Notes: generated by a model not told the origin, from the sequence alone. Positions 1-10,404 are shown, numbered from the stretch's first letter. The stretch: DNA of 34,061 nucleotides from Methylomonas subterranea (GCF_024505185.1 NZ_JANIBJ010000041.1:1-34061), one strand, 5' to 3'. A program made the numbers and translations.

Positions 1-18
1 AATCATTGAGTAAAAGAA

Positions 19-330
19 ATGGCTAATCAAACTATCCGTATCCAATTGAAAGCATTCGATCATAAATTGATCGATCAATCGGCGGGTGAAATTGTTGAGA
101 CAGCAAAAAGAACTGGCGCGCAAGTAAAAGGCCCGATTCCGCTGCCAACAAGAAAAGAACGCTTTACCATATTGATATCACCGCACGTAAACAAAGATGC
201 GCGTGATCAATATGAGTTAAGAACTTACAAGCGGTTACTCGATATCGTTGAGCCAACCGATAAAACCGTGGATGCGTTGATGAAACTTGATCTCGCAGCT
301 GGGGTTGATGTTCAAATTAAGCTTAAATAA
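19..330 (+). CDS. rpsJ: 30S ribosomal protein S10
   Basis: Small-subunit ribosomal protein S10, which in the 30S head contacts 16S rRNA and, in E. coli, also partners NusB in antitermination. The 103 residues equal the usual gammaproteobacterial length, and the family-typical stretch [19 protein letters not shown] sits near residues 53-71. The ATG at 19 follows a weak purine-rich stretch (gagtaaaag). It is the first gene of the S10 operon; only 18 bp of upstream sequence is present, so the operon promoter and any L4-responsive leader lie outside the window. rplC follows after 28 bp. Confidence 0.98.
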   Translation: MANQTIRIQLKAFDHKLIDQSAGEIVETAKRTGAQVKGPIPLPTRKERFTILISPHVNKDARDQYELRTYKRLLDIVEPTDKTVDALMKLDLAAGVDVQIKLK

Positions 331-358
331 AAGCTGCAAAATTTAGAGGAATTGGCAG

Positions 359-1009
359 ATGTCAATAGGTCTTGTTGGTCGTAAATGTGGTATGACCCGT
401 ATTTTTTGTGAAGATGGTACTTCTGTGCCGGTAACTGTATTACACGTCGAATCTAATCGAGTAATACAAGTGAAAAACGTCGAAACCGACGGATATCGCG
501 CGATTCAGGTTGCCGCGGGAGATGTTAAGTCTTCAAAAGTTAATAAAGCCATGGCTGGCCACTATGCAGCTGCAAACGTAACAGCTGGTCGTGGCTTGTG
601 GGAATTCAGATTAAAAGACGAAGAAGGCGTTGAATTAGCTGCCGGTTCGGAATTGACTGTAAGCGTTTTTGAAGCAGGACAAACCATTGATGTTTCCGGT
701 ACTAGCATCGGTAAAGGTTTTGCCGGTACGGTAAAAAGACATAACTTTAGAACTCAAGATGCTACGCATGGTAACTCCAGATCGCATCGGGTGCCCGGCT
801 CGAACGGTATGAACCAAACTCCGGGCCGAGTATTTAAGGGCAAAAAAATGTGCGGCCAAATGGGAGCGGTTAAAACGACCGTGCAAAATTTGACGATCCA
901 TTCGGTGGACGCCGAAAGAAGTCTGATTTTGGTGAAAGGCGCGGTTCCTGGCGCGAAAGGTGGCGATGTAGTGATTACGCCCGCAGTTAAAATGCTAAAT
1001 AAGGGTTAA
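359..1009 (+). CDS. rplC: 50S ribosomal protein L3
   Basis: Large-subunit protein L3, an early assembly protein whose long loop reaches toward the peptidyl transferase centre. The 216 residues are slightly more than the E. coli protein. The sequence opens with [16 protein letters not shown] and carries the conserved loop [13 protein letters not shown] near residues 118-130 followed by [12 protein letters not shown], both diagnostic. The start has a ribosome-binding site (gaggaat) 6 bp upstream of ATG 359. The gene is separated by only 3 bp from rplD, which suggests translational coupling. Confidence 0.98.
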   Translation: MSIGLVGRKCGMTRIFCEDGTSVPVTVLHVESNRVIQVKNVETDGYRAIQVAAGDVKSSKVNKAMAGHYAAANVTAGRGLWEFRLKDEEGVELAAGSELTVSVFEAGQTIDVSGTSIGKGFAGTVKRHNFRTQDATHGNSRSHRVPGSNGMNQTPGRVFKGKKMCGQMGAVKTTVQNLTIHSVDAERSLILVKGAVPGAKGGDVVITPAVKMLNKG

Positions 1010-1012
1010 GTG

Positions 1013-1633
1013 ATGAGTCTGCAAATACCTGCAATCAATAATCAAGGTACGTCTCAGGCACTAGATGTGTCGGAATCGGTTTTTGGCCAAGATTTTAACG
1101 AAACCCTGGTTCATCAGTTAGTAGTCAAGTATATGGCGGCCGCTAGGTCTGGCACGAAAGCACAAAAAAATCGCTCGGCTGTGAGCGGTGGCGGTGCCAA
1201 ACCGTTTCGGCAAAAAGGCACGGGTCGCGCCCGTGCTGGGACGACGCGCAGTCCGATTTGGCGTACAGGTGGTGTTAATTTTGCCGCTCAGCCTAGATCG
1301 TTCGATCAAAAATTGAACAAAAAAATGTACAAAGCTGGCATTCGTTCGATCTTTTCGGAGTTGTTGAGACAAGAACGTATCGCTGTGTGCGATGACATAT
1401 TACCCGCATCACCGAAAACTAAAGAGTTTCTGGCGAAAATTAAAGATATAGATGCAAAGCGAATTTTAGTTGTGGCGGACGAATTGAATGAAAATTTGAT
1501 TTTGGCCGCGAGAAACCTGCCTTACATTGCTGTTGTAACTCCAACCAGTGTAGACCCAGTGTCCTTGGTCTCGGCGGATAAAGTTATTGCAACAACTGCT
1601 GCACTGAAGCAGATTGAGGAGCGTTTAGCATGA
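1013..1633 (+). CDS. rplD: 50S ribosomal protein L4
   Basis: Large-subunit protein L4, which lines the peptide exit tunnel; in E. coli it is also the autogenous repressor of the S10 operon. The extended-loop motif KPFRQKGTGRARAG and the following RSPIWRTGG are typical. I choose ATG 1013 rather than the in-frame GTG at 1010 because AAGGG at 1001-1005 then lies at normal spacing, giving 206 residues. The last 4 bp overlap the rplW start (ATGA), which indicates coupled translation. Confidence 0.97.
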   Translation: MSLQIPAINNQGTSQALDVSESVFGQDFNETLVHQLVVKYMAAARSGTKAQKNRSAVSGGGAKPFRQKGTGRARAGTTRSPIWRTGGVNFAAQPRSFDQKLNKKMYKAGIRSIFSELLRQERIAVCDDILPASPKTKEFLAKIKDIDAKRILVVADELNENLILAARNLPYIAVVTPTSVDPVSLVSADKVIATTAALKQIEERLA

Positions 1634-1929
1634 GCATTCAACAAATTAAGTTAGCGAACATTATTTCCGCGCCAATCGTGTCGGAAAAGAGCGCTATAGT
1701 GGCCGACAAGGGCAATCAATTTGTGTTTAAAGTTGCAAAGACAGCCACGAAGTTGCAAATTAAAAATGCGGTTGAATTGATGTTTGAAGTTAAGGTCGAT
1801 TCAGTTCGTGTTTTAAATGTGAAGGGTAAGGTCAAGCGCTTTGGGCGTACATTGGGTAAGCGATCAGATTGGAAAAAGGCATATGTCAAATTGCAATCTG
1901 GACACAATATTGAATTAGCAACAGCTTAA
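1630..1929 (+). CDS. rplW: 50S ribosomal protein L23
   Basis: Large-subunit protein L23, located at the exit of the polypeptide tunnel, where it is the docking site for trigger factor and SRP. The 99 residues match the family length, and IISAPIVSEKS at the N-terminus plus the LNVKGKVKRFGRTLGKRSDW segment near residues 58-77 are characteristic. The start codon overlaps the end of rplD by 4 bp, so ribosomes probably re-initiate. rplB follows after 29 bp. Confidence 0.98.
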   Translation: MSIQQIKLANIISAPIVSEKSAIVADKGNQFVFKVAKTATKLQIKNAVELMFEVKVDSVRVLNVKGKVKRFGRTLGKRSDWKKAYVKLQSGHNIELATA

Positions 1930-1958
1930 TAAAAGATCAATAGGAGCGGTAGAAAAGC

Positions 1959-2786
1959 ATGGCTATTCTAAAATCAAAACCGACCTCTCCGGGTTCTCGG
2001 TTTGTAGTGCGTGTACAAAATAATGATTTGCATAAGGGTAAGCCATTTGCGCAACTACTGGACAAAAAGAGCAAATCTGGTGGTCGTAACAACACGGGGC
2101 GGATAACTACCCGCCATGTAGGTGGTGGACACAAGCAGTTCTACCGCATTATTGACTTTAAACGCAACAAAACCGAGATTCCGGCGGTAGTGGAACGGAT
2201 TGAGTACGATCCAAACAGGACCGCTAACATAGCCTTGGTTTTATTTAAAGACGGTGAGCGTAGATATATCATTGCGCCGAAAGGGATTGAAATCGGCCAA
2301 GAGGTTGTGAGCGCAGAAACCGCGCCCGTTAAGCCCGGCAATTGTATGCCGCTTCGTAACATGCCCTTGGGTACAACGATTCACTGCGTCGAGTTGAAGC
2401 CGGGTAAAGGCGCGCAAATCGCCAGAAGCGCGGGAACATCCGTACAACTCGTTGCCAAAGATGGTGCTTACGTAACGATACGTCTTCGTTCGGGCGAAAT
2501 GCGCAAGGTCCCATCCGAGTGTAAAGGTGTGGTTGGAGAGGTATCTAACTCAGAGCACAATCTCGTTTCGTTGGGTAAAGCTGGTGCCAAGAGATGGCGC
2601 GGCGTGCGTCCTACCGTTAGAGGTGTGGCTATGAACCCTGTCGATCACCCCCACGGCGGTGGTGAAGGCAGGACCTCTGGTGGCAGGCACCCGGTTTCTC
2701 CGTGGGGTACACCTACCAAAGGTTACAAAACACGCAAAAATAAACGTACTGACAACATGATTGTCAGACGCCGTAAGCAAAAATAA
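1959..2786 (+). CDS. rplB: 50S ribosomal protein L2
   Basis: Large-subunit protein L2, needed for subunit association and peptidyl transferase activity. At 275 residues it is close to the 273 of E. coli. The OB-fold/SH3-like core ends with [13 protein letters not shown], which contains the invariant histidine implicated in activity, and the basic tail [20 protein letters not shown] is typical. ATG 1959 is preceded by taggagcgg. The start [17 protein letters not shown] is close to orthologs. It is internal to the S10 operon. Confidence 0.98.
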   Translation: MAILKSKPTSPGSRFVVRVQNNDLHKGKPFAQLLDKKSKSGGRNNTGRITTRHVGGGHKQFYRIIDFKRNKTEIPAVVERIEYDPNRTANIALVLFKDGERRYIIAPKGIEIGQEVVSAETAPVKPGNCMPLRNMPLGTTIHCVELKPGKGAQIARSAGTSVQLVAKDGAYVTIRLRSGEMRKVPSECKGVVGEVSNSEHNLVSLGKAGAKRWRGVRPTVRGVAMNPVDHPHGGGEGRTSGGRHPVSPWGTPTKGYKTRKNKRTDNMIVRRRKQK

Positions 2787-2799
2787 AGAGGTATAACTC

Positions 2800-3072
2800 G
2801 TGCCGCGTTCAATTAAAAAAGGTCCATTTATTGATCATCACTTGCTGAAAAAAGTTGAAGAAGCAGTGAGAGCAAATAACCGGAAACCGATTAAAACTTG
2901 GTCAAGAAGATCCATGATTAGCCCCGATATGTTGGGTCTGACCATAGCTGTGCACAATGGTAAACAGCACATTCCCGTACTGATTTCCGAAAATATGGTT
3001 GGTCATAAGTTGGGAGAGTTTTCCCCCACCAGAACTTATAAAGGCCATATTGTTGATAAAAAATCGAGATAG
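2800..3072 (+). CDS. rpsS: 30S ribosomal protein S19
   Basis: Small-subunit protein S19, which pairs with S13 in the 30S head near the A site. The 90 residues begin [19 protein letters not shown] and include [21 protein letters not shown], both family signatures. The start codon is GTG at 2800, with agaggt upstream; no ATG in this frame would leave the conserved N-terminus intact. It lies 13 bp after rplB and 8 bp before rplV. Confidence 0.98.
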   Translation: MPRSIKKGPFIDHHLLKKVEEAVRANNRKPIKTWSRRSMISPDMLGLTIAVHNGKQHIPVLISENMVGHKLGEFSPTRTYKGHIVDKKSR

Positions 3073-3080
3073 GAGTTAGT

Positions 3081-3413
3081 GTGGAAGTTTCAGCTAAATT
3101 GAGTAATGCTCCGCTGTCTGCGCAGAAAGCTAGACTGGTGGGTGATCAAATCCGCGGATTGCCGGTTGAAAAGGCGCTAAATCTGTTGAACTTTAGTTCA
3201 AAGAAGGCTGCGGCAATAATCAAGAAGATTCTTGAATCTGCTATTGCAAACGCAGAGCACAACGAAAGCGCGGATGTTGACGAGTTGAAGGTGTCAACAG
3301 TGTATGTGAACGAAGGGCGCACAATGAAAAGGATCAGTGCACGAGCTAAAGGAAGAGCAAACCACATACTGAAAAGAACTTGTCACATAACAATTAAAGT
3401 AGCAGAAAGCTAA
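3081..3413 (+). CDS. rplV: 50S ribosomal protein L22
   Basis: Large-subunit protein L22, whose beta-hairpin lines the exit tunnel constriction; changes in this loop give macrolide resistance in many bacteria. The 110 residues equal the E. coli length. The helical core [21 protein letters not shown] and the C-terminal hairpin region [19 protein letters not shown] are present. The start is GTG 3081 with aggag at 3071-3075 as ribosome-binding site. Confidence 0.98.
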   Translation: MEVSAKLSNAPLSAQKARLVGDQIRGLPVEKALNLLNFSSKKAAAIIKKILESAIANAEHNESADVDELKVSTVYVNEGRTMKRISARAKGRANHILKRTCHITIKVAES

Positions 3414-3425
3414 TAGAGGTAGAAA

Positions 3426-4097
3426 ATGGGTCAAAAGGTTCATCCTACAGGCATACGTCTTGGGATCGTTAAAGATTGGACTTCCAGATGGTATGCAAAT
3501 AGCCAGAATTACCCAGTTCTTCTGTTACAAGATCTGAAAGTTCGCGAATATATTAAAAAGAAACTTGCTCATGCATCTGTTAGTAGAGTGCAGATCAATC
3601 GCCCCGCCAATAACGCCAACATTACCGTGCACACCGCGCGTCCGGGTATTGTCATAGGTAAAAAAGGCGAAGATATCGATGTATTGAGACAAGATATTTC
3701 CGCCATGATGGGCGTGCCTGTTCAATTAAACGTTGAAGAGATCAGAAAGCCAGAACTGGACGCTTACTTGGTTGCTGAAAGCATTGCTCAGCAATTGGAA
3801 AAACGCATCATGTATCGTAGGGCCATGAAAAGAGCTGTAACGAATACAATGCGCTTAGGTGCGGAAGGTATCAAAATCACGGTTGCCGGCCGCTTGAATG
3901 GCGCTGAAATTGCTCGTACCGAATGGTATAGAGAAGGGCGAGTGCCCTTACATACTTTACGCGCCGATATCGATTACGGAACAGCTGAAGCAAAAACTAC
4001 CTACGGTATCATCGGTATTAAAGTATGGATATTCAAAGGTGAGGTTTTCGACATGGATGCGCATGCGGCTTCATTAAACTCTGATTCTAAAAAATAG
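3426..4097 (+). CDS. rpsC: 30S ribosomal protein S3
   Basis: Small-subunit protein S3 at the mRNA entry tunnel, where it contributes to mRNA helicase activity. The start [18 protein letters not shown] is diagnostic. A KH RNA-binding domain with the GxxG loop in [11 protein letters not shown] lies near residues 75-85, followed by the C-terminal domain with [20 protein letters not shown]. At 223 residues it is close to E. coli S3 (233), slightly shorter at the C-terminus. ATG 3426 follows agaggtag. Confidence 0.98.
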   Translation: MGQKVHPTGIRLGIVKDWTSRWYANSQNYPVLLLQDLKVREYIKKKLAHASVSRVQINRPANNANITVHTARPGIVIGKKGEDIDVLRQDISAMMGVPVQLNVEEIRKPELDAYLVAESIAQQLEKRIMYRRAMKRAVTNTMRLGAEGIKITVAGRLNGAEIARTEWYREGRVPLHTLRADIDYGTAEAKTTYGIIGIKVWIFKGEVFDMDAHAASLNSDSKK

Positions 4098-4113
4098 TTG
4101 AAGGAATAGAACA

Positions 4114-4527
4114 ATGCTTCAGCCGAAAAGAACGAAATTTCGTAAGCAACATACTGGAAGAAACAACGGCACAGCCTTAAGGGGATCGTCAGTTAGTTTC
4201 GGTGAGTATGGCTTAAAGTCAGTCAGTCGTGGTAGAATGACGGCCCGCCAAATTGAGGCGGCTCGTAGGGCAATCAGCCGTCACGTAAAACGGGGTGGTA
4301 AAATCTGGATCCGGATTTTCCCCGACAAACCAATTACCAAAAAACCTTTGGAAGTACGTATGGGTAAAGGTAAAGGTAGTGTAGAATACTGGGTTGCTCA
4401 AATTAAACCTGGAACAATGTTATTTGAAATTGAGGGTGTTTCCGAAGAGCTTGCGCGTGAGGCGTTTGATTTAGCGGCGGCGAAACTTCCCGTAAAAACA
4501 ACATTTTCCGCACGGACAATAATGTAA
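4114..4527 (+). CDS. rplP: 50S ribosomal protein L16
   Basis: Large-subunit protein L16 next to the A site, which organises tRNA binding and helps position 23S rRNA. The 137 residues begin [19 protein letters not shown] and contain [19 protein letters not shown] and [15 protein letters not shown], all family-typical. The stop codon shares one base with the rpmC start (TAATG), so translation is almost certainly coupled. Confidence 0.98.
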   Translation: MLQPKRTKFRKQHTGRNNGTALRGSSVSFGEYGLKSVSRGRMTARQIEAARRAISRHVKRGGKIWIRIFPDKPITKKPLEVRMGKGKGSVEYWVAQIKPGTMLFEIEGVSEELAREAFDLAAAKLPVKTTFSARTIM

Positions 4528-4718
4528 TGAAAGCGACTGAATTGAGAAACAAGACAAAAGATGAGTTGATGGCCAATCTTTTGGAGTTGGCCCGTGAGCA
4601 ATTTAATTTGCGTATGCAAAAAGGTGCTGGGCAACAAGTGAAATCAAGCCAAGTGAAACAGGTTAGGCGGGATATTGCTCGTATCAATACCGTTTTAAGC
4701 GAAATGGCGAGAGTTTAA
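4527..4718 (+). CDS. rpmC: 50S ribosomal protein L29
   Basis: Large-subunit protein L29, a small two-helix protein beside L23 at the exit tunnel. The 63 residues match E. coli, with [14 protein letters not shown] at the start and [15 protein letters not shown] at the C-terminus typical of the family. The start overlaps the rplP stop by one base, and rpsQ follows after 2 bp, making rplP-rpmC-rpsQ a tightly packed trio. Confidence 0.97.
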   Translation: MKATELRNKTKDELMANLLELAREQFNLRMQKGAGQQVKSSQVKQVRRDIARINTVLSEMARV

Positions 4719-4720
4719 GT

Positions 4721-4984
4721 ATGAATGATAAATCAGAGAAAATACGCACGGTCACGGGTCGCGTCGTCAGCAATAAAATGGATAAAACCGTATCCGTTTT
4801 AGTCGAGAGATTGGTCAAACACCCTGTTTACGGAAAATATGTCAAACGGTCGACCAAATTTTTAGTGCATGACGAAAATAACCAGTGCAATGAGGGCGAT
4901 ATCGTTTCGATAACTTCGTGTCGTCCACTGTCTAAAAACAAAACATTTAAACTGGTAGAAGTTCTTGAAGCTTCAAACAGATAA
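4721..4984 (+). CDS. rpsQ: 30S ribosomal protein S17
   Basis: Small-subunit protein S17, a primary 16S rRNA binder with an OB fold. The 87 residues carry the family motifs [18 protein letters not shown] near residues 13-30 and [19 protein letters not shown] after it. It is the last gene of the classical S10 operon. The gap to rplN is 28 bp, with no terminator visible, so read-through into the spc genes is expected. Confidence 0.98.
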   Translation: MNDKSEKIRTVTGRVVSNKMDKTVSVLVERLVKHPVYGKYVKRSTKFLVHDENNQCNEGDIVSITSCRPLSKNKTFKLVEVLEASNR

Positions 4985-5012
4985 TTAATTCGAACTTAGT
5001 TGGGAATTTAAA

Positions 5013-5381
5013 ATGATTCAGATGCAAACTAGCCTTGACGTCGCCGACAATAGTGGTGCAAAAAAGGTCATGTGTATCAAAGTATTGGGCGGCTCTCACA
5101 GACGTTACGCAGGCATAGGCGACATTATTAAAGTCAGCGTTAAAGATGCGATGCCACGTACACGGGTTAAAAAAGGCGACGTTTATAACGCCCTGGTGGT
5201 TAGAACCCGTAAAGGAGTGCGTAGAGCAGATGGCTCTGTAATTCGTTTCGACGGCAATGCCGCTGTTATTTTAAACAACCAACTTCAGCCTATTGGTACC
5301 CGTATATTTGGACCAGTAACAAGGGAATTGAGAGGGGATAAATTCATGAAAATTATCTCGCTGGCTCCGGAAGTACTTTAA
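5013..5381 (+). CDS. rplN: 50S ribosomal protein L14
   Basis: Large-subunit protein L14 at the subunit interface, where it forms intersubunit bridges and is the docking site of the silencing factor RsfS. The 122 residues match the family length. [20 protein letters not shown] and the C-terminal [11 protein letters not shown] are diagnostic. It is the first gene of the spc group. ATG 5013 follows ttgggaattta; the 28-bp gap holds no obvious promoter. Confidence 0.98.
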   Translation: MIQMQTSLDVADNSGAKKVMCIKVLGGSHRRYAGIGDIIKVSVKDAMPRTRVKKGDVYNALVVRTRKGVRRADGSVIRFDGNAAVILNNQLQPIGTRIFGPVTRELRGDKFMKIISLAPEVL

Positions 5382-5396
5382 TTATTGGGTATCGAA

Positions 5397-5714
5397 ATGC
5401 AGAAAATTAAACAAGGCGATGAAGTAATCGTTATTGTAGGGAAAGACAAAGGCAAACTAGGGAAGGTTGCAAAAATTTTGAACGACAGAAAAGTACTGGT
5501 TGAGGGCGTCAATACAGTCAAGAAGCACCAAAAGGGAAATCCTAATCTGGGTGTTTCGGGAGGCATTGTAGAAAAAACTATGCCTGTCGATATTTCAAAC
5601 GTGGCTTTATTCAATCCTAAGACTAAAAAAGCAGATCGTGTGGGGTTTAGAATTCTGGAAGACGGAAAAAAAGTCAGATTTTTTAAATCAACCAATGATG
5701 TTGTTGGTCTATAA
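5397..5714 (+). CDS. rplX: 50S ribosomal protein L24
   Basis: Large-subunit protein L24, an assembly initiator with a KOW motif near the N-terminus ([20 protein letters not shown]). The C-terminal half has [18 protein letters not shown] and [12 protein letters not shown], both typical. I choose ATG 5397 (105 residues), which aligns with the E. coli N-terminus; an in-frame TTG at 5385 would add four residues and cannot be excluded. Spacing is 15 bp from rplN and 12 bp to rplE. Confidence 0.95.
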   Translation: MQKIKQGDEVIVIVGKDKGKLGKVAKILNDRKVLVEGVNTVKKHQKGNPNLGVSGGIVEKTMPVDISNVALFNPKTKKADRVGFRILEDGKKVRFFKSTNDVVGL

Positions 5715-5726
5715 GGTATCAGAGCT

Positions 5727-6266
5727 ATGGCTAGACTGGAATCAAAATACAAAAATGAAATTGTTCAAGCAATGCAAGAACAGTTTGGATATAAATCAAT
5801 CATGCAAGTGCCGAAACTGACCAAAATCACCCTTAACATGGGTGTCGGAGAGGCAATTGCAGACAAAAAAATTCTCCAATCCGCTGTGGCGGATATGGAA
5901 AAAATCGCCGGACAAAAAGCGGTTGTCACCTTGGCAAGAAAATCAATTGCCGGTTTTAAAATCCGCGATGACATGCCTATAGGCTGTAAAGTTACATTGC
6001 GCGGAGCGAAAATGTATGAGTTTTTCGATAGATTGATTACCATCGCAATTCCGCGTATCCGTGACTTTAGAGGCATGAGTTCCAAAAGTTTTGATGGTCG
6101 TGGCAACTATTCCTTGGGTATAAAAGAACAAATTATTTTCCCAGAGATAGACTATGACAAAATAGATGCTCTGCGTGGGATGGACATTTGTATAACTACA
6201 ACCGCAAAAACCGATGAAGAAGGTTTGGCGTTGTTGAAGCAATTCAATTTTCCATTTAAAAACTAA
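5727..6266 (+). CDS. rplE: 50S ribosomal protein L5
   Basis: Large-subunit protein L5, which binds 5S rRNA in the central protuberance and contacts S13 and the P-site tRNA. The 179 residues equal the E. coli length. [15 protein letters not shown] near residues 29-43, [20 protein letters not shown] and [20 protein letters not shown] are conserved. In E. coli the L24-L5 junction is the S8 target for spc feedback; whether an S8-like RNA fold exists here was not established. Confidence 0.98.
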   Translation: MARLESKYKNEIVQAMQEQFGYKSIMQVPKLTKITLNMGVGEAIADKKILQSAVADMEKIAGQKAVVTLARKSIAGFKIRDDMPIGCKVTLRGAKMYEFFDRLITIAIPRIRDFRGMSSKSFDGRGNYSLGIKEQIIFPEIDYDKIDALRGMDICITTTAKTDEEGLALLKQFNFPFKN

Positions 6267-6276
6267 GGGCACTGAC

Positions 6277-6582
6277 ATGGCTAAAAAATCAATGATTGCA
6301 CGTGAAGTTAAACGGGCAAAACTAATAAAAAAACATCAAACTAAAAGAGATGCTTTAAAAGAAATCGTTAGGTCACCTAACTCTTCTTTTGAAGAAAAAG
6401 AAAATGCTCAGCTCCAATTGCAAAAATTGCCAAGGGATTCTAGTAAATCCAGATTGCGTAATCGTTGTAACCTGACCGGTCGTCCGCATGGTTATTACAG
6501 AAAATTTGGCCTTAGCCGTAACAAACTTAGAGAAGCCACCATGCGTGGCGATGTACCAGGTGTAACTAAGGCTAGCTGGTAA
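6277..6582 (+). CDS. rpsN: 30S ribosomal protein S14, zinc-independent form
   Basis: Small-subunit protein S14 in the 30S head. The protein is the long (101-residue) form; it starts [16 protein letters not shown] and ends [11 protein letters not shown]. The region [19 protein letters not shown] has a single cysteine instead of the CxxC pairs of the short zinc-binding type, so this is the C-minus form. It lies 10 bp downstream of rplE; rpsH follows after 30 bp. Confidence 0.98.
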   Translation: MAKKSMIAREVKRAKLIKKHQTKRDALKEIVRSPNSSFEEKENAQLQLQKLPRDSSKSRLRNRCNLTGRPHGYYRKFGLSRNKLREATMRGDVPGVTKASW

Positions 6583-6612
6583 TTCTGTACTTTACGTATT
6601 TGGAGAAAATTT

Positions 6613-7008
6613 ATGAGTATGACAGATCCAATTGCAGATATGCTGACCAGAATAAGAAATGGTCAATCTGCAGGTAAAAAAAGTGTAAAGATGCCTTCTT
6701 CCAAACTTAAACTGGCAATCGCAAAAGTTTTAAAAGAAGAAGGTTATATAACAGATTATATGGTCGAGCAAAGCGGAAGCCATATCGAAATGACAGTCGA
6801 ATTGAAGTACTTCAACGGCGTACCTGTTATTGAGAATGTTAAAAGAATTAGTCGCCCTGGTTTACGCATTTATAAATCAAAAGACGAATTACCAAAAGTG
6901 TTGGGTGGTTTGGGGATTGCAATTGTCTCCACTTCCAATGGTGTAATGACAGATCGAGCTGCGCGTGCCATCGGGCATGGTGGCGAAGTGATTTGCACAG
7001 TTTGCTAA
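6613..7008 (+). CDS. rpsH: 30S ribosomal protein S8
   Basis: Small-subunit protein S8, a central-domain 16S rRNA binder and, in E. coli, the translational repressor of the spc operon. The 131 residues begin [18 protein letters not shown], almost identical to E. coli, and contain [19 protein letters not shown] and [19 protein letters not shown] 6613 has tggagaaaa upstream, and an in-frame ATG two codons later is the less likely start given the conserved MSM opening. Confidence 0.98.
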   Translation: MSMTDPIADMLTRIRNGQSAGKKSVKMPSSKLKLAIAKVLKEEGYITDYMVEQSGSHIEMTVELKYFNGVPVIENVKRISRPGLRIYKSKDELPKVLGGLGIAIVSTSNGVMTDRAARAIGHGGEVICTVC

Positions 7009-7023
7009 AGCTTAGGAGATATT

Positions 7024-7557
7024 ATGTCAAGAGTAGCGAATGCTCCTATTTCATTACCGTCGGACGTTAATATTAAACTCGATGGTAATATGATGGTGGT
7101 TAAAGGTAAATTGGGTGAATTAACTTTCGGACTTCACGAGTCTGTGAAATTGGATATAGGCCAAGATGAAATCAAGATCGTATGGGATGACAGTGTGAAG
7201 AATGCGAAAGCATTCGCCGGGACTGCTAGAGCATCGATTAACAACATGGTTAAAGGTGTTTCAGAAGGATTTGTTAAAAAAATGCAACTGGTAGGTGTGG
7301 GTTACAGAGCGCAAGTCAGCGGCAACTTGCTGACGCTATCGCTGGGTTATTCGAATCCGGTTGAATACTCGGTTCCGGAAGGAGTCACTGTTGAGGCGCC
7401 ATCTCAAACCGAGCTTCATATTAAAGGCAGCGATAAACAAAAAGTTGGACAAGTTGCCTCGGAGATAAGGTCGTTTCGTCCACCCGAGCCATACAAGGGT
7501 AAAGGTGTAAGAATTGCCGATGAATATGTTGCTCGCAAAGAAGCCAAGAAAAAATAG
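7024..7557 (+). CDS. rplF: 50S ribosomal protein L6
   Basis: Large-subunit protein L6, two tandem related domains near the factor-binding site. The 177 residues equal E. coli. [12 protein letters not shown] at the start, the mid-protein [21 protein letters not shown] and the C-terminal [18 protein letters not shown] are conserved. ATG 7024 follows aggagatatt, a strong ribosome-binding site. rplR follows after 8 bp. Confidence 0.98.
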   Translation: MSRVANAPISLPSDVNIKLDGNMMVVKGKLGELTFGLHESVKLDIGQDEIKIVWDDSVKNAKAFAGTARASINNMVKGVSEGFVKKMQLVGVGYRAQVSGNLLTLSLGYSNPVEYSVPEGVTVEAPSQTELHIKGSDKQKVGQVASEIRSFRPPEPYKGKGVRIADEYVARKEAKKK

Positions 7558-7565
7558 GTAAACAG

Positions 7566-7919
7566 ATGGATAAAAAGTCCGCCAGATTGAAAAGAGCTTT
7601 GAAACTACGCTGCAAAATCAAAAAGCAGGAAGTTAATCGCTTAACAATTCATAGAAGCTCCCAGCACATTTACGCTCAAGTCTTGAGTGTGGATGGTAAG
7701 ACCACGCTAGCCGCCGCCTCAACAGTTGAGGCAGGCGTTAAGGGTGCGGTTAAAAATACAAGCAACATAGTTGCGGCAACTGAGGTCGGTAAACAAATTG
7801 CCGAGAAAGCACTCGCGGCCGGCGTCACGCATGTAGCATTTGATCGTTCGGGTTTTAAATATCACGGTCGCGTAAAAGCATTGGCAGATGCCGCACGTGA
7901 AGCTGGATTGAAGTTTTAA
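7566..7919 (+). CDS. rplR: 50S ribosomal protein L18
   Basis: Large-subunit protein L18, which with L5 carries 5S rRNA into the central protuberance. The 117 residues match E. coli. The basic N-terminus [18 protein letters not shown], the strand [15 protein letters not shown] and the C-terminal [20 protein letters not shown] are family signatures. It sits between rplF (8 bp gap) and rpsE (11 bp gap) in the spc operon. Confidence 0.98.
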   Translation: MDKKSARLKRALKLRCKIKKQEVNRLTIHRSSQHIYAQVLSVDGKTTLAAASTVEAGVKGAVKNTSNIVAATEVGKQIAEKALAAGVTHVAFDRSGFKYHGRVKALADAAREAGLKF

Positions 7920-7930
7920 GGGGAATTAGA

Positions 7931-8437
7931 ATGGCAACAGCACCAGCTCAAGGTAGTACAGACGGTTTGCAAGAAAAGCTTGTTAACGTAAGACGCGTAG
8001 CTAAAGTGGTAAAAGGCGGTCGGGTATTTGGTTTCGCCGCACTGACAGTCGTGGGAGATGGGGAAGGACGTGTAGGTTATGGCGTTTCCAAAGCCCGCGA
8101 AGTACCAGTAGCGATTCAAAAATCACTGGAGCAAGCCAGAAAGAACATGCGGAAAGTTGCCCTGAAAGAAGGCACTCTGCAATATTCCATCATGTCCAAT
8201 ACCGGCGCCGCAAAAGTTTACATGCAACCCGCTTCCGAAGGTACCGGTATTATCGCCGGCGGCGCGATGAGAGCAGTATTTGAAGTGGTCGGCGTTCACA
8301 ACGTTTTGGCGAAATGCATCGGGACCAGTAATCCAATCAACGTCGTCAGAGCGACAATTAACGGTTTGACGTCTATGCACGATGCCAAACAAATCGCGGC
8401 AAAACGCGGTTTGAGTGTTGAACAAATTACAGGATAA
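7931..8437 (+). CDS. rpsE: 30S ribosomal protein S5
   Basis: Small-subunit protein S5, involved in decoding fidelity and mRNA unwinding. The S5 double-stranded RNA-binding domain spans about residues 13-78, with [20 protein letters not shown] and [18 protein letters not shown], followed by the C-terminal domain with [16 protein letters not shown] and [13 protein letters not shown]. The 168 residues are typical. ATG 7931 follows aaggggaatt. Spectinomycin resistance in other bacteria maps to the loop around residues 20-35; no unusual change is apparent. Confidence 0.98.
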   Translation: MATAPAQGSTDGLQEKLVNVRRVAKVVKGGRVFGFAALTVVGDGEGRVGYGVSKAREVPVAIQKSLEQARKNMRKVALKEGTLQYSIMSNTGAAKVYMQPASEGTGIIAGGAMRAVFEVVGVHNVLAKCIGTSNPINVVRATINGLTSMHDAKQIAAKRGLSVEQITG

Positions 8438-8442
8438 TTTTC

Positions 8443-8628
8443 ATGGTAGCCAAAAAATTAAGTGTAATGATGACAAAAAGTAAGAACGGTAGATTAAAAA
8501 GTCATCAGCAATGTTTGAAAGGTTTGGGTCTGCATAAAATACGTCAAACTGTACAAGTAATCGATACTCCGGAAAATAGGGGTATGATTAATAAAATTGC
8601 ATACATGCTAAAAGTCGAGGAAATTTGA
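8443..8628 (+). CDS. rpmD: 50S ribosomal protein L30
   Basis: Large-subunit protein L30, a small ferredoxin-like-fold protein bound to 23S rRNA. The 61 residues include the signature [21 protein letters not shown], here quoted in part as [11 protein letters not shown], followed by [16 protein letters not shown]. It starts 5 bp after rpsE and its TGA stop overlaps the rplO ATG by one base, so translation of rplO is probably coupled. Confidence 0.97.
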   Translation: MVAKKLSVMMTKSKNGRLKSHQQCLKGLGLHKIRQTVQVIDTPENRGMINKIAYMLKVEEI

Positions 8629-9062
8629 TGTACCTTAATACTATTCAAGCATCTTACGGTGCAAGAAAAAAAGCAAAGCGAGTTGGTCGCGGAATCGGTT
8701 GTACGGACGGAAAAACCTGCGGCAGGGGGCACAAAGGCCAGAAAGCTCGTGCAGGCGGTTATCATAAAGTCGGTTTCGAAGGTGGTCAGATGCCTTTGCA
8801 AAGAAGGCTGCCAAAAGTAGGCTTCACTTCACGAATGAAAAAGTATACTGCGGAAGTTAGACTGCATGAGCTTGAAGGCTTGGAAGCTAGCGTTATCGAT
8901 CTGCAGGTTTTAATCGATAACAACGTTGTGCCGGCTTTTTCAAAAAAAGTTAAGTTGATTAATTCAGGCGCAATATCCAAGGCTGTTTCCTTAAAAGGTA
9001 TATCAGTTACTGCAGGCGCGCTTGAGCTTATACAGGCAGCTGGCGGTAAAGTCGAGGCTTAA
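8628..9062 (+). CDS. rplO: 50S ribosomal protein L15
   Basis: Large-subunit protein L15, a late assembly protein with a long glycine-rich extended N-terminal arm. The arm shows [20 protein letters not shown] and [20 protein letters not shown]; the globular C-terminal half ends in [20 protein letters not shown] choose ATG 8628 (144 residues, MYLNT like E. coli MRLNT) rather than the in-frame TTG at 8625. The ATG overlaps the rpmD stop (TGATG). secY begins on the base after its stop codon. Confidence 0.96.
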   Translation: MYLNTIQASYGARKKAKRVGRGIGCTDGKTCGRGHKGQKARAGGYHKVGFEGGQMPLQRRLPKVGFTSRMKKYTAEVRLHELEGLEASVIDLQVLIDNNVVPAFSKKVKLINSGAISKAVSLKGISVTAGALELIQAAGGKVEA

Positions 9063-10388
9063 GTGAGTACAAAAGGGTATGATGTTCCCGCCGGTAAATT
9101 CCGGTTTGGAGAGTTAAAGTCAAGACTGCTATTTGTATTGGGTGCTTTCGTTGTATATCGCGTTGGTGCTCACATTCCGGTGCCGGGGATTGATCCGAAC
9201 GCTTTGGCTGCCATGTTTGCGCAACAATCCGGTTCCATCCTTGACATGTTTAACATGTTTTCCGGCGGTGCATTGATGAGGCTGAGTTTGTTTGCTCTGG
9301 GCATCATGCCATACATTTCGGCTTCCATCATCATGCAGTTGATGACCATCGTCGTTCCCGCCATGGAACAGATGAAGAAAGAAGGTGAATCCGGGCGTCG
9401 TAAGATTACCCAATTTACCCGATACGCGACGGTAGTCCTGGCTACATTTCAATCCATAGGTATTTCAATCGCTTTGCAAAATCAAACCGCCGGCGGTTTG
9501 TCGGTAGTTATTAACCCTGGATTCGCGTTTATCCTGGTTACTACGCTAACCTTGGTGACAGGCACGATTTTCCTGATGTGGCTTGGCGAACAAGTGACTG
9601 AGCGAGGAATCGGCAACGGCATATCGCTGATTATTTTTGCTGGTATCGTTTCAGGTCTTCCGTCCGCGATAGGCGGCACGCTCGAATTAGCCAGAACCGG
9701 TGAGATGAATAGTGCTTTCATAGTTTTGCTGTTTGCTATATCGATAGTGGTTACCGGCGTTGTCGTCTTCGTTGAGAGAGCTCAGCGGCGCATTACGATA
9801 AATTACCCTAAGCGTCAACAAGGTAATAAGGTATATGCGGGTCAAACGTCATTTTTGCCCTTGAAGTTGAACATGGCGGGTGTAATCCCTCCCATTTTTG
9901 CCTCGAGCATAATACTGTTTCCAGCAACGATAGCCGGTTGGTTCGGCCACGTAGACGGCTTCTCCTGGTTACAGGATATTTCAACAGTCTTATCTCCCGG
10001 TCAGCCTGTTTATGTCATGTTTTACGCTCTGGCAATAATATTCTTTTGTTTCTTTTATACAGCGTTGGTTTTCAATTCTAAAGAAACGGCCGAGAATCTA
10101 AAAAAGTCAGGCGCATATCTGCCAGGAATCAGACCAGGTATACAAACCACTGCATACATCGACAAGGTGATGACCCGCTTAACCCTCGTGGGGGCGATTT
10201 ACATAACCTTAATTTGTTTGTTGCCTGAATTTTTAATTGTATATTGGAATGTTCCATTTTCATTCGGCGGTACGTCGTTGTTGATTATTGTAGTTGTTGT
10301 GATGGATTTTATATCACAAATGCAAACGCACTTAATGTCTCAACAATATGAAAGCCTGATGAAAAAGGCAAATCTTAAACGAAATTAA
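9063..10388 (+). CDS. secY: Protein translocase subunit SecY
   Basis: Channel subunit of the SecYEG translocon in the inner membrane. The 441 residues contain about ten hydrophobic segments. Family landmarks include [16 protein letters not shown] with the plug region after it, [39 protein letters not shown] and the cytoplasmic loop [18 protein letters not shown]. The GTG start at 9063 directly abuts the rplO stop with no spacer, so expression depends on coupling or on a ribosome-binding site inside rplO. Placement inside spc before rpmJ is the normal arrangement. Confidence 0.98.
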   Translation: MSTKGYDVPAGKFRFGELKSRLLFVLGAFVVYRVGAHIPVPGIDPNALAAMFAQQSGSILDMFNMFSGGALMRLSLFALGIMPYISASIIMQLMTIVVPAMEQMKKEGESGRRKITQFTRYATVVLATFQSIGISIALQNQTAGGLSVVINPGFAFILVTTLTLVTGTIFLMWLGEQVTERGIGNGISLIIFAGIVSGLPSAIGGTLELARTGEMNSAFIVLLFAISIVVTGVVVFVERAQRRITINYPKRQQGNKVYAGQTSFLPLKLNMAGVIPPIFASSIILFPATIAGWFGHVDGFSWLQDISTVLSPGQPVYVMFYALAIIFFCFFYTALVFNSKETAENLKKSGAYLPGIRPGIQTTAYIDKVMTRLTLVGAIYITLICLLPEFLIVYWNVPFSFGGTSLLIIVVVVMDFISQMQTHLMSQQYESLMKKANLKRN

Positions 10389-10404
10389 TTAATAGGAGAT
10401 CGCC

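Noticed and set aside
6277-6582. Zinc-ribbon S14
   Set aside because: The protein is the long form with one cysteine in the relevant region, so it cannot form the CxxC...CxxC site.
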